Shown here piece by piece: positions 31,128-40,326 of a stretch of DNA of 64,000 bases. Origin of the DNA: Bacillus aerolatus (GTDB lineage Bacteria > Bacillota > Bacilli > Bacillales > Domibacillaceae). The notes beneath the pieces are model-generated. The model was not told the origin of the DNA. It saw only the letters and a program-made list of their open reading frames with translations, and made no database searches. The stretch spans positions 434,001 through 498,000 of the forward strand of contig NZ_WEIO01000001.1 of the NCBI RefSeq assembly GCF_009183655.1, written 5' to 3'. A program made the position numbers and the translations under genes. The stretch's first letter is position 1. Each line of letters starts with the position of its first letter.

Positions 31128-33099
31128 ACATCTGCAGCGTGATCAAATTTCAGATGATGCCGTACAAGAGTTAATGGAGAAATACGATCCAGAAGCAGGC
31201 TTTCGAAACTTAAAAGGAGCCCTGTACTGGGTTACGCTTATCGGGCTTGTTGCCTTTTCTTTATTTCAGCTTTATACAGCTATATTTGGCGTTTTGCCAG
31301 CACAGCTGCAGCGAACGATCCATTTAGGTTTTGCACTTACATTGATCTTTTTATTATTTCCTGCATCAAAAAAGAAAAGAGAAAAAAAGCAGCGGTTTCA
31401 AGTAGCTTGGTATGATATGCTCCTGGCTTTATTATCTCTAGCTGTCGGCTCGTACTGGTACTTATTTATGGATGATCTTGTTATGAGGGTAGGAAGGCTT
31501 ACAACACAGGATTTTCTGATTGGAGCCATCGCGATTGTACTCGTTTTAGAAGCAACAAGACGTGTCGTCGGGCTTCCTATTACGGTTATTGCGGGTTTAT
31601 TCCTGCTTTACGCTTATTTTGGGGCATATATGCCAGGGTTTTTAGAGCATAGAGGTTTGACGATTGAACGTATTGTCAGAACGATGTTTTTTACGACAGA
31701 AGGAATACTGGGGACGCCGCTCGCGGTTTCCTCAACATACATCTTCTTATTCCTTTTGTTTGGGGCATTTCTTGTAAAAACAGGGGTAGGAGAATATTTT
31801 AACGATCTATCAATTGTTATTGCGGGCAGAAGAGTGGGTGGTCCTGCTAAAGTAGCCATTTTCTCAAGTGCCTTGCAGGGAACGATCAGTGGAAGTTCGG
31901 TTGCAAATGTAGTAACTTCGGGTGCTTTTACCATTCCGATGATGAAGCGGTTAGGTTATAACAAGAACTTTGCTGGAGCGGTTGAGGCTGCCTCTTCTAC
32001 TGGAGGACAGATTATGCCGCCTGTTATGGGTGCTGCTGCGTTCTTGATGGTTGAATTTATTGGAGGCGGGATCACCTATTGGGATATTGCAAAGGCTGCT
32101 GCTATTCCGGCTATCCTCTATTTTGCAGGGATCTGGATTATGACCCATTTTGAAGCGAAACGAATCGGGCTCAGAGGACTGTCCCGGGAAGAGATGCCAG
32201 AAACGAAAAGAGTTATTAAAAAACTCTACCTGCTCATTCCGATCTTGGTCGTTATTATCCTTTTAATGAGCGGAATGAGTGTAACGAAGGCGGCGTTATG
32301 GTCGATCGTCAGTGCGATTGCAGTCGGAATGTTCAATAAGCAGACACGAATGGGTCCGAAGCTCTTTATTGAAGCGCTGGCAGATGGCGCTCGAACAGCT
32401 CTTGGTGTAGCAGCTGCTACAGCGGCTGCCGGAATGATTGTTGGCGTTGTTACGGTAACAGGTGTTGGACTTAAGATGGCAAATGGTTTGCTTGAGCTTT
32501 CGGGCGGATATTTGATACCTACCCTGATCTTAACGATGGTCGCATCACTTATATTAGGCATGGGATCGCCTACCACGGCGAACTATGTCATTACGTCCAC
32601 AATCGCAGCTCCGGCAATTCTGTTGTTTGGTGTACCGGCTCTCTCGGCTCACATGTTTGTTTTTTATTTCGGAATTATTGCCGATATCACGCCTCCTGTA
32701 GCACTTGCGGCCTTTGCAGCAGCTGGGGTTTCTGGAGGTGAACCGATACGGACAGGAATCATATCATCAAAACTTGCTATAGCGGCTTTTATCATTCCTT
32801 ATATCTTTGTCATCTCGCCACAGTTGATGCTGATTGATACGACGTGGATAGAAGCATTTTGGGTCATTTCCACTGCATTTGTCGGCATGATTGCAATCGG
32901 TGCAGGAATGATCGGCTACTGGATGAGAAGCCTTAACTTTTTAGAAAGAGCAGTTGCGCTGGTCATTGGATTCCTTTTGATCTATCCTGAAGGAATCTAT
33001 AGTGCGATTGGTCTTGTTGCATTTGCTCTTATGCTTGGCGGTCAATACTGGCTATTAAAAAAAGACAATACACAGGCACCATCTTCACCAGCCATGTAA
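31114..33099 (+). CDS. TRAP transporter fused permease (DctQM type)
   Basis: A 661-aa integral membrane protein joining the small (Q) and large (M) TRAP permease subunits, with about 16-18 helices. Conserved TRAP_fused segments include SGSSVANVVTSGAFTIPMMK, SSTGGQIMPPVMGAAAFLM and GMGSPTTANYVI. It uses an ion gradient to import the TAXI ligand. The start TTG at 31114 has GGAGGG 7 nt upstream; an in-frame TTG at 31099 lacks a site. A strong terminator ends the operon. Confidence 0.9.
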   Translation: MENNKHLQRDQISDDAVQELMEKYDPEAGFRNLKGALYWVTLIGLVAFSLFQLYTAIFGVLPAQLQRTIHLGFALTLIFLLFPASKKKREKKQRFQVAWYDMLLALLSLAVGSYWYLFMDDLVMRVGRLTTQDFLIGAIAIVLVLEATRRVVGLPITVIAGLFLLYAYFGAYMPGFLEHRGLTIERIVRTMFFTTEGILGTPLAVSSTYIFLFLLFGAFLVKTGVGEYFNDLSIVIAGRRVGGPAKVAIFSSALQGTISGSSVANVVTSGAFTIPMMKRLGYNKNFAGAVEAASSTGGQIMPPVMGAAAFLMVEFIGGGITYWDIAKAAAIPAILYFAGIWIMTHFEAKRIGLRGLSREEMPETKRVIKKLYLLIPILVVIILLMSGMSVTKAALWSIVSAIAVGMFNKQTRMGPKLFIEALADGARTALGVAAATAAAGMIVGVVTVTGVGLKMANGLLELSGGYLIPTLILTMVASLILGMGSPTTANYVITSTIAAPAILLFGVPALSAHMFVFYFGIIADITPPVALAAFAAAGVSGGEPIRTGIISSKLAIAAFIIPYIFVISPQLMLIDTTWIEAFWVISTAFVGMIAIGAGMIGYWMRSLNFLERAVALVIGFLLIYPEGIYSAIGLVAFALMLGGQYWLLKKDNTQAPSSPAM

Positions 33100-33107
33100 C
33101 GAATTAT

Positions 33108-33137
33108 GCCCAAAGGCCGCGGCCTTTGGGCTTTTTT
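33108..33137 (+). terminator. Terminator of the TRAP operon
   Basis: GCCCAAAGGCC and GGCCTTTGGGC form an 11-bp stem around CGC-type bases, followed by six T. Confidence 0.94.
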
Positions 33138-33246
33138 ATTGGCTCTGTTAAAATCTAATGTTGATAATTGGATAAATTTAAAGGAAACCCAACTTTCAAA
33201 GGTTTCCCATTTTTATTGATGTTCCATTTGGTAACAAGGATAGATT

Positions 33247-33451
33247 TTATTTGCTCGTAAAGCCTTTCCCCACAACTATTTCTTTATCCAAACCAACAAA
33301 AACCGTAAGTTTTCCAGAAGAATCAGTCTCAGTATTATTAAATGTAACAGAATAAACTTTGTCTTTGTCATAGTCCTTCTCAATAAAGGATTTGTTTTCA
33401 TCATTAACTGTTATTTTCTCTACGATTGAATCTTTTGGAGTTACTATGATT
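33247..33451 (-). pseudogene. Gene 3' fragment cut by IS6 copy 2
   Basis: On the minus strand an open frame enters from the IS end at 33451 and reads IIVTPKDSIVEKITVNDENK onward, ending IVVGKGFTSK with TAA at 33247. It has about 67 codons with no start. It was interrupted or truncated by the IS insertion. The family was not recognised. No matching 5' part was found beyond the element. Confidence 0.6.
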
Positions 33452-34319
33452 GGTTCTGGTGCGAAAATTTCAGCTAACTTGAAACTAATCTCTGAATCTT
33501 GGACATATTGATACTACTAAACTAAAAAGGACGTCGGTGTGACAAAACCAGTAGAATTCAAATGGAAACATTATCAGCCTGATACTATTTTATTAACCGT
33601 GAGATGATACCCGCGGTACAACCACCGTTTTCGTGATTTAGTCAAAATAATGGAAGAACGCGGACTATCTATTCCTCATCCGACCATCATGCGTTGGATT
33701 CATCAATATGGTCCTGAGTTGGATAAGCGAATCCGATTTCATCCCAAACAAACCAATGACTCACGGAGAGTGGACGAAACGTACATAAAAGTGAAAGGGC
33801 AATGGATGTACTTGTACCGTGCGGTCGATTCAGGTGGGAATACCATTGACTTTTTCCTTATTAAAACAAGAGATGCCAAAGCAGCCAAGCGCTTCATGAA
33901 AAAAGCCTTAGCTTTTTCGTATGTTGCCAGACCTCGTGTCATAACAGTAGATAAAAATCCAACTTATCCAGTCTCGATTCAACAGTTGAAAAATGAAAAA
34001 AAGATGCCGGAAGGCACCCAAATAAGGCAAATAAAATATCTGAACAACATCGTGGAACAGGATCATCGATTCATTAAGAGGCGAGTCCTTCCTATGTTAG
34101 GATTCAAGTCTTTTGACACGGCTACAGCCATTCTTTCAGAAGTAGAAGCCATGCATATGATTAAAAAAGAACAGATTGATTTACGGGATCAGTCTGTCCA
34201 AAGTCAGAAAAAATTCATCCATCGATTGTTTGGGCTTGTAGCATAAGATACGATTCTGCTAGGAATATATGCGCTTTATTCTCTTTTATTTTATCTTTGC
34301 ACCAGAACCTAAAATACTT
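33452..34319 (+). mobile_element. IS6-family element, copy 2 (full length)
   Basis: Bounded by GGTTCTGGTGCGAAAA (33452) and TTTGCACCAGAACC (ending 34319), 868 bp. It has the same orientation as copy 1, with the TRAP operon between them. Flanking octamers (CTATGATT, TAAAATAC) do not match each other or those of copy 1. Confidence 0.9.
33539..34246 (+). pseudogene. IS6-family transposase with nonsense codon
   Basis: GTG start, MTKPVEFKWKHYQPDTILL, then an in-frame TGA where relatives have Trp (TVR-stop-YPRYN). The rest is open to 34246 and has the full DDE set: VDETYIKV, ITVDKNPTY and EQDHRFIK. It is otherwise near intact, so inactivation is probably recent, or readthrough or an internal start is possible. 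Confidence 0.85.
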
Positions 34320-34428
34320 ATACAATTGATTATTAGCCTGTAATAAAAATGTTAGCATTCTGTTACTGTACTACTGTTGATGTTGGGAATCCGAAAGTAT
34401 AAACTTTACTTACTTGAGGAGTGATTAA

Positions 34429-34755
34429 ATGGGAACAGTATCAGTGGATAAGCTAAAATTCAAGAAAAAATTATCAACGATTGAGCAATTTGCAATCAAA
34501 GATTTCTTATTTAAATGGATTGGTGAGCCAACAGAAGGGCTAGATGACTTTCTACCACTTGAGTACACAGAAAGCGTCTTTGCGAAGATGGAGGCAAAGC
34601 TGGTACCAGGTTTACTCGTTAATGGGGATGAACATTTCAGATATGCGACCATAACAGAATCTAATCAAATTGTTATAGCAGTTTTAGATTCGAATGAAGA
34701 GTTAAAACATAGAATTATTTCTCTGGATGAGCTTTTAATAGGCAAGCACTTTTAA
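34429..34755 (+). CDS. Unrecognised 108-aa cytoplasmic protein
   Basis: GAGGAGTG precedes ATG 34429, and a terminator overlaps the stop, so it is probably a real gene. The sequence MGTVSVDKLKFKKKLSTIEQ onward shows an N-terminal helical part and a C-terminal beta-rich part (HFRYATITESNQIVIAVLDS). There is no membrane segment or cysteine. It lies between two IS6 copies, so it may be accessory cargo. Confidence 0.6.
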   Translation: MGTVSVDKLKFKKKLSTIEQFAIKDFLFKWIGEPTEGLDDFLPLEYTESVFAKMEAKLVPGLLVNGDEHFRYATITESNQIVIAVLDSNEELKHRIISLDELLIGKHF

Positions 34756-34765
34756 GGTGCTTGCC
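34739..34765 (+). terminator. Terminator overlapping the 108-aa gene stop
   Basis: AGGCAAGCAC and GTGCTTGCCT form a 10-bp stem; a moderately T-rich stretch follows. Confidence 0.7.
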
Positions 34766-34891
34766 TCAATCTTTTCTCTGCCCAATTTGTTTACTTTCCT
34801 ATAAAGTTTTTACTTAATGCTTCAGTTTTATTAAAAATGTTGTTTACAAACCTTCGCAATCTCTTCCAAACTTTAATATATGTCCAATTTC

Positions 34892-34904
34892 GGTTCTGGT
34901 GCAA
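34892..34904 (+). repeat. Solo IS6-type terminal repeat
   Basis: GGTTCTGGTGCAA matches the left end of the IS6 copies but is followed by unrelated sequence for about 110 bp before the next left end at 35005. It may be a relic of another insertion. Confidence 0.5.
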
Positions 34905-35004
34905 ACACCATTTGCTAAAGACATAGAACCTATATGGACTGTTCAATGATAGATTATGATGCAATTCCAAACAACTTATGTATGAGTCCAACTTCATTTT
35001 GGGC

Positions 35005-35727
35005 GGTTCTGATGCAAAAACTTCAAAATATCTGCAAGTAATCTACAAAGCTTGGATACTGGTACCAGTACTCTAAAAAAGGACGTGATCAGTATGGAAA
35101 AGCAAAATCTATTCAAGTGGAAACATTATCAACCTGATATTATTTTATTAACCATAAGGTGGTACCTGCAGTACAATCTCAGTTTTCGTAATTTAGTCGA
35201 AATAATGGAAGAACGTGGACTGTCTATTGCTCATACAACCATCATGCGCTGGGTTCATCAGTATGGTCCTGAATTGGATGAGCGAGTACGGCGTCATCTT
35301 AAGCCAACCAATGATTCTTGGCGAGTAGATGAGACGTATCTTAAAGTTAAAGGGCAATGGATGTACTTGTACCGGGCTGTTGATTCAGAAGGAAATACGA
35401 CTGATTTTTATCTAAGTAAAACAAGAGGCCGCAAAGCGATTCTTTAAGAAAGCTTTGCGGTCTCTTCATGTTTCAACGCCCCCTGTTATCACAGTAGACA
35501 AGAACCCAGCCTATCCTATAGCGATTGAAGAGTTGAAGAACGAAAAAAAGAGGCCCGCAGGTATCCAAGTAAGGCAAGTGAAGTATCTGAATAACGTAAT
35601 AGAACAAGATCATCGGTTTATTAAAAAGCGAGTTCGTTCAATGTTAGGATTAAAATCCTTTCACTCAGCGAAGTCCGTTATTTCTGGAATAGAAGCGATG
35701 CATATGATTAAAAAAGGGCAACGGTAA
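35005..35727 (+). mobile_element. IS6-family element, copy 3 (right end lost)
   Basis: The left end GGTTCTGATGCAAAAA (one change from the other copies) is at 35005. Similarity to copies 1 and 2 stops near 35720, so the transposase C-terminus and the right inverted repeat are missing. Confidence 0.85.
35094..35727 (+). pseudogene. IS6-family transposase, frameshifted and truncated
   Basis: MEKQNLFKWKHYQPDIILLT onward has an intact HTH and the first Asp (VDETYLKVKG). The frame breaks near 35425 (stop after GRKAIL) and continues in another frame with VITVDKNPAYP and EQDHRFIKKR to a premature end GQR. The normal LFGLVA terminus is absent. Confidence 0.88.
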
Positions 35728-36571
35728 ATTGGGGAATATCTATTTGCTTACTTCAATAATTGTAGACGGCATGAATTCAGTTAATCTTGTTGAGTAGTTA
35801 GGTAGGAAAATGTAGGGAGTATAATTATGGTTAAAAGAAGAAGCCTTTAAAACCGAAATTTTCAAGGGCTTCTTCGTTAACTTCTTTAAACGTTATAGAC
35901 AGTATTAAGAGTTTTGATTTGCGAACCGTTCCGGTACATTAAAGCAATGAATAAAGCTTATTGCCTCTTTTGCTTCCTGCAGCGATGTGAGGAGGGGCTT
36001 CCCTGAAATGCTTCGGCATAGCTGCAGATGAATAAGCCCGCAGAATACTTCCCCGAATAGAGTGACCAGCTTCGAAACTCGTGGCGGAGCGTCGGCGGAG
36101 ACCCACAGTGGAGAAGATGGACACGGCTTCTTTGCTCTCTTCGAATAAACGTTTCTTCTTAGAAATGTCGTTATATTCTTTTAAAGGTGACTTTCATAAT
36201 AAAACGAGGCAATCAACGGTTCGTTAGAACGGTTGATTGTTTCCTTTAACAATCGTGGTCCCCCAACCAAAAGCGAGTTAATAGACATAACTGGCTGTGT
36301 CACTGGGGCTACTACACTCTCCCTTCCATATCAAATTGTTTAACAATGTTTGTTTTAACTATTGCTTGGTAATTTTGATATATATTCTGTGTTTTAACCA
36401 AAAAACATTGTAACACTAGTTACACTGGATTTTGGACTTGACTTCTAAAACGCAGATTCTCCCTTGATGCATATTTTCTAATACCCCAGATCTATGTTCT
36501 TCAGCAATAACTGGAAATGACATAATTTCTACTCATCACCTTATGGAAAAATGAGAATACTATTGAAATAA
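35728..36571. other. Gap of decayed sequence
   Basis: Holds a terminator-like hairpin (AAGAAGCCTTTAAAA with TTTTCAAGGGCTTCTT, 35838-35875). A more GC-rich block (about 35960-36125) has no convincing product on either strand; it may belong to a dispersed repeat. The remainder is AT-rich with no recognised gene. Confidence 0.3.
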
Positions 36572-36868
36572 TTAATCTGTAATTTTTTCAACTTTGATAA
36601 CTGTGTTTGTTGCATTTAAATAAGTGAAACGATACTTCTCTCCTTCATATATTAGAAAATCTTCAAAAAAGAGTGTCATATCACCTTCACCGGTTTCAAT
36701 CAGTACACTCGTAGTCCTAGAAGGACGAGATCCTCTATATATATCCATCACTAATAAGTCCTTGACTTGCCATTCGCCATTTGTATAATCTTTCATATCC
36801 TGAATCGACTTTTCTGCTTCAGTAATACCGAAAATTAATAAAAATATGGTGATGATTAAGGTAAATAT
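36572..36868 (-). pseudogene. Fragment of a small membrane-anchored protein
   Basis: The open minus-strand frame reads IFTLIITIFLLIFGITEAEK (a membrane anchor or signal segment) then SIQDMKDYTNGEWQVKDLLV and ends VIKVEKITD. The start codon appears lost where it joins an EamA remnant; translation from an internal ATG at 36796 would lack the anchor. The family was not recognised. Confidence 0.45.
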
Positions 36869-36984
36869 CCCATTAAACCACGTAATAAAGCTATTTCACT
36901 CGAAGATAAATCAATGTATCTTACAAATACGCCAATCGTACCAAAGATTATCATTGATAATAGGAACTGAATTTTAGATTTCAT
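36856..36984 (-). pseudogene. EamA transporter N-terminal remnant
   Basis: A 42-codon frame, MKSKIQFLLSMIIFGTIGVF then VRYIDLSSSEIALLRGLMG, is the standard first helix region of a DMT/EamA carrier. It stops where it meets the unrelated frame at 36868. The rest of the transporter is gone. Confidence 0.65.
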
Positions 36985-37118
36985 CGTCTACTCCTTCGAA
37001 TCTGCGAAACAGCTTATATTTCGCAGATTCTTAATCTGTTTTTAATATAAGCTTATTCAGTGCTGACCCAACAGCTTGAGTAAACGGTGGTGGCGGTGAT
37101 GTTGAAAATGGCTTCCAA

Positions 37119-37694
37119 ATGTATAGATTTGTATTTGATAATGGCATAATAATCCCCATCAAACGGCAAGGGGAGAGGTGGTATGCTATTTTCAGTGTCG
37201 AAAGACAAGCTTCCCTCTCTTCACTTGATGTCAACCACGCAGTTGGTATAGACGTGGGTATCCACAAATACGCCGTTCTTTCCAATGGAAAAGAATTTGA
37301 AAACCCTACATTCCTCCGTAAAAAAGAAAAACAGCTAAAAAAGGCGCAGCGTAAGCTTTCTAAAATGAAACGCGGTTCTTCCAACTACAGAAAACAAGTG
37401 GTGCGCCTGCGCCGATTACACGAAAAGGTCTCCAATCAAAGACGGGATTTCCTGCACAAGTTAAGCTATCATATTACGCAGACCTACTCTGTGGTATGCG
37501 CGGAGAACCTGAACATTCGCCGCATGGTTCGAAACCGCAAGCTATCTAAATTGATTTCGGATGCAGGCTGGGGAATGTTCCGCTAAATGCTTGCTTATAA
37601 GTGTGAGGAAAATGGAGGGCTTCTTGTCAAAATAGAACCGCACCACACGTCACAAGATTGCTCTTCTTGTGGGAATCGAGTGAAAAAATCCCTC
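37119..37694 (+). pseudogene. IS200/IS605-type TnpB remnant
   Basis: Contains GIDVGIHKYAVLSNG (first RuvC Asp), KKAQRKLSKMKRGSSNYRKQ, VVCAENLNIRRM (RuvC Glu) and CSSCGNRVKKSL (first half of the zinc finger). The N-terminal half and the end after 37694 are missing, and a TAA interrupts MFR-stop-MLAYKCEENGG. It cannot act as an RNA-guided nuclease. No element ends or omega-RNA region were recognised. Confidence 0.85.
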
Positions 37695-37946
37695 TTTTCT
37701 TTTTGTTCATTTATCAGGTTTATTAGTATCTATTTGATCAAGCTTTATTCTAAGGTAACATCTTCAGAGGAACAATAAGAAAAATTGACACGACTAGTAA
37801 ACTTTCTTATTCTTAACAATACCCTTTTGATTATATTGAATATTAAGAATATTTTTGTTACATTTAAGGATAACTGAATATCTTTGGAATGCATAAACAG
37901 GTTCACCGGGACAAATATTCTCTATTAAATGCTAGGGGGAATAATG

Positions 37947-39995
37947 ATGCTGGATAGCAGTAATATTGTCGGACAGAATCAGAAAGAGTTAAACAGTAAA
38001 AACAGCTTTTCTAAACAATTATCAGGAAAGATAGAAAACTTTCTTATCCTTTGCATCGAAGAGCAGGATCATAAATCAGCGGCTGAAAGCAAACTGGAAG
38101 CTGGTCAGGCAAAGAGTTCAATGTCAGCTTTGCCGATTTTCACAGAAATCAGCGGCACGAATTCATTTATTATTTGGGAACGGGTATATCAACAGAGTGC
38201 TCAAGTTTTCAATAGCCTGCGTGTTGCTTCCCGAAACCGTTTAATCAGGCAGATTGCTGATAATATCGTTACATATCTCTTGATGAAGTACAAAAAACTG
38301 TCTCCAGCCCTTTCTACTATTTTGAATGATGAAAGAAAAAGAATGCTCGCCGTTCAGACGATCGAGGCTATGCTGAAAAAGGATACTTTTTTAGTGAATG
38401 CTGATGTGTGGGAGAATTTCTGCAACTGGTTCCGGGCGCATTTGACAGAATGGGTGCTGGAAGAAATGACACAGTCTGTCGGTTCTGAGCAGCTGGAATC
38501 ATTAAATAAGAAAGAGCTGAACGAGCTTTTCTATCAATATATATCAAAAAATTTATCCGGCGATATTGATTTCCTCACAAGATTTGCAGCTATTGTTAAC
38601 AGCTACACGGTAGATTGGGTGAAAAGAATCAGCCAGTCGTTGAATTTAGAAAACTGTGCTCTGCATGAAATTGAAACGATACTTAATTTAAATAAAGGTG
38701 CTTCTTTCCAAGAGTTTACTCCATTATCTCCAACCAATGATTTCACTTTAACTGTACAAGACTATGTATTTGTCATGAACAGCGCCCCGTACCAATCTGT
38801 GCGCGAGTCGCTTTATAAAAAGAATTTTGCAGCAGCGCATTCTTTCTGGCCTGCCGCTTCGATCAGCAAAGGGAGTATTGAAGGCATGCTGCAAATTAAA
38901 CCGCTCCAAAAAGGCTCTTACCCGCTGGCTAAAGAGAATGCTAGTGTCCAGGAAGCATGGGAGCAGGCCGAGGCATTATCAGACTTAGATGCGGATATAT
39001 TTGATATCTTATGCACGAATTTTCTAACGAAAGCAAAGCATTTTGAAGACGTTGTTGACATTCAATTAGATGATTTGTTAGCTATTCGCGGATTAAAATC
39101 AAAATTGGGCGGAGAGGGCCGCCGAGGCGGTTATGAACTGAAACAGCGCCGCCAAGTGTTGAAATCGCTTTCGCTTATTCAAAATCTGTGGATTGATTTA
39201 GATAAAGCTGTCGTATACGAAAAAGGAAAGCCAGTAGAGACAAAGCTTCAGGGCCGGACTTTTCTCTTTGTTGATCAGCAAAGAAAAGATTGCCGGATAA
39301 CAGAAGAAATGAACGAGAAAAAAATAAGCTATACAGTCGATGGTGTATTTGCTAAATACTTATTCGGTTCGGGAAGACAAGTGGCGCTCCTTCCTGTAAA
39401 AACCCTGCATTATGATCCGTACCGAAAAGCATGGGAAAAGCGGCTGGCAAGATATTTAAGCTGGCGGTGGCGGATTCAGGCAAGAAAAAGTGATTTTCTG
39501 CAGCCTAATAAAGTGAGCACACTGCTTGAAGCAATTGGGATAAAGCTGAATGACCGCATTCCGTCACGCACGAGAGACCGGTTCGAAAAAGCGCTCGATA
39601 TTTTACAGAAGGACGGGCTTATTAAAACATGGCATTACGAAAAGTGGGATGAGTCGATCGCCGATCAAAAAGGATGGGGACGTATTTGGATTCATTCTAC
39701 AATTATCATTGATCCGCCGGAATATGTGAAGGAACAATACCGGCCGATTAAGAGAAATCGGCCGATACAAACCCTACCGAAAGTTCAGCTCGACAATCGC
39801 CTGTCGGAAGAGTCAAATAAAATGATTGGAAGCCAAATACGGGAAATAAGAGAAAGGCTGAGTTTGTCTTTGCAATATGCAGCGGAAGAACTTGAAATGT
39901 CTTCTTCTTATTTAAGCAGCATTGAAAGAGGCATTAAAACCCCGTCAAAGAAAATCCAAGCCAGGCTTATCAAGTGGCTGGAGCGCTTTCATTAA
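37947..39995 (+). CDS. Large protein of unknown function with C-terminal XRE HTH
   Basis: A protein of about 682 aa. The C-terminal 60 residues are a Cro/C1 helix-turn-helix (QIREIRERLSLSLQYAAEEL, then EMSSSYLSSIERGIKTPSKK). The middle has DDLLAIRGLKSKLGGEGRRG and the segment before the HTH looks winged-helix-like (NKVSTLLEAIGIKLNDRIPS, FEKALDILQKDGLI). There is no membrane segment. The architecture recalls plasmid or transposon replication/regulatory proteins, but I cannot assign it. AGGGGGA suits the ATG at 37947; ATGs at 37944 and 37929 are alternatives. It is flanked by a TnpB remnant and followed by a terminator. Confidence 0.65.
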   Translation: MLDSSNIVGQNQKELNSKNSFSKQLSGKIENFLILCIEEQDHKSAAESKLEAGQAKSSMSALPIFTEISGTNSFIIWERVYQQSAQVFNSLRVASRNRLIRQIADNIVTYLLMKYKKLSPALSTILNDERKRMLAVQTIEAMLKKDTFLVNADVWENFCNWFRAHLTEWVLEEMTQSVGSEQLESLNKKELNELFYQYISKNLSGDIDFLTRFAAIVNSYTVDWVKRISQSLNLENCALHEIETILNLNKGASFQEFTPLSPTNDFTLTVQDYVFVMNSAPYQSVRESLYKKNFAAAHSFWPAASISKGSIEGMLQIKPLQKGSYPLAKENASVQEAWEQAEALSDLDADIFDILCTNFLTKAKHFEDVVDIQLDDLLAIRGLKSKLGGEGRRGGYELKQRRQVLKSLSLIQNLWIDLDKAVVYEKGKPVETKLQGRTFLFVDQQRKDCRITEEMNEKKISYTVDGVFAKYLFGSGRQVALLPVKTLHYDPYRKAWEKRLARYLSWRWRIQARKSDFLQPNKVSTLLEAIGIKLNDRIPSRTRDRFEKALDILQKDGLIKTWHYEKWDESIADQKGWGRIWIHSTIIIDPPEYVKEQYRPIKRNRPIQTLPKVQLDNRLSEESNKMIGSQIREIRERLSLSLQYAAEELEMSSSYLSSIERGIKTPSKKIQARLIKWLERFH

Positions 39996-40000
39996 CAGTA

Positions 40001-40049
40001 AAAAGAACGTTGTGTCCATACTTGCAAATGGGCACAGCGTTCTTTTTTT
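40001..40049 (+). terminator. Terminator of the large HTH gene
   Basis: AAGAACGTTGTG pairs with CACAGCGTTCTT (one mismatch), extended loop, followed by seven T. Confidence 0.85.
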
Positions 40050-40326
40050 GTTCGTCAAAGCAGAAAACATGAGCCAATGAAAAAGCTTATCTTATTCATT
40101 TGTCGAGGCTATTAAGAACGAATGTCGGGATTATCGTGTACAAAATTTTTTTTTCTATTATTTAACCCTTTACATAGCAGCCGTTTTTTTATTTTTCAAA
40201 AAAATTTACAGCCTAACAATTAAATAATCTAAGCACTTTTTTTTTTCTAATTAATGAAGCCCATTTTGTATGATAGCAATCAAGGATGGACATCTATTCA
40301 AATTATATAAAATCGGGGTGAAAAGC

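Noticed and set aside
28906-34319. True composite transposon with target duplications
   Set aside because: The octamers outside and inside the two IS6 copies do not match in any combination, so a single transposition event is not supported.
37119-37694. Functional RNA-guided TnpB nuclease
   Set aside because: N-terminal half missing, stop codon inside, and the last RuvC Asp and second zinc-finger pair lost.
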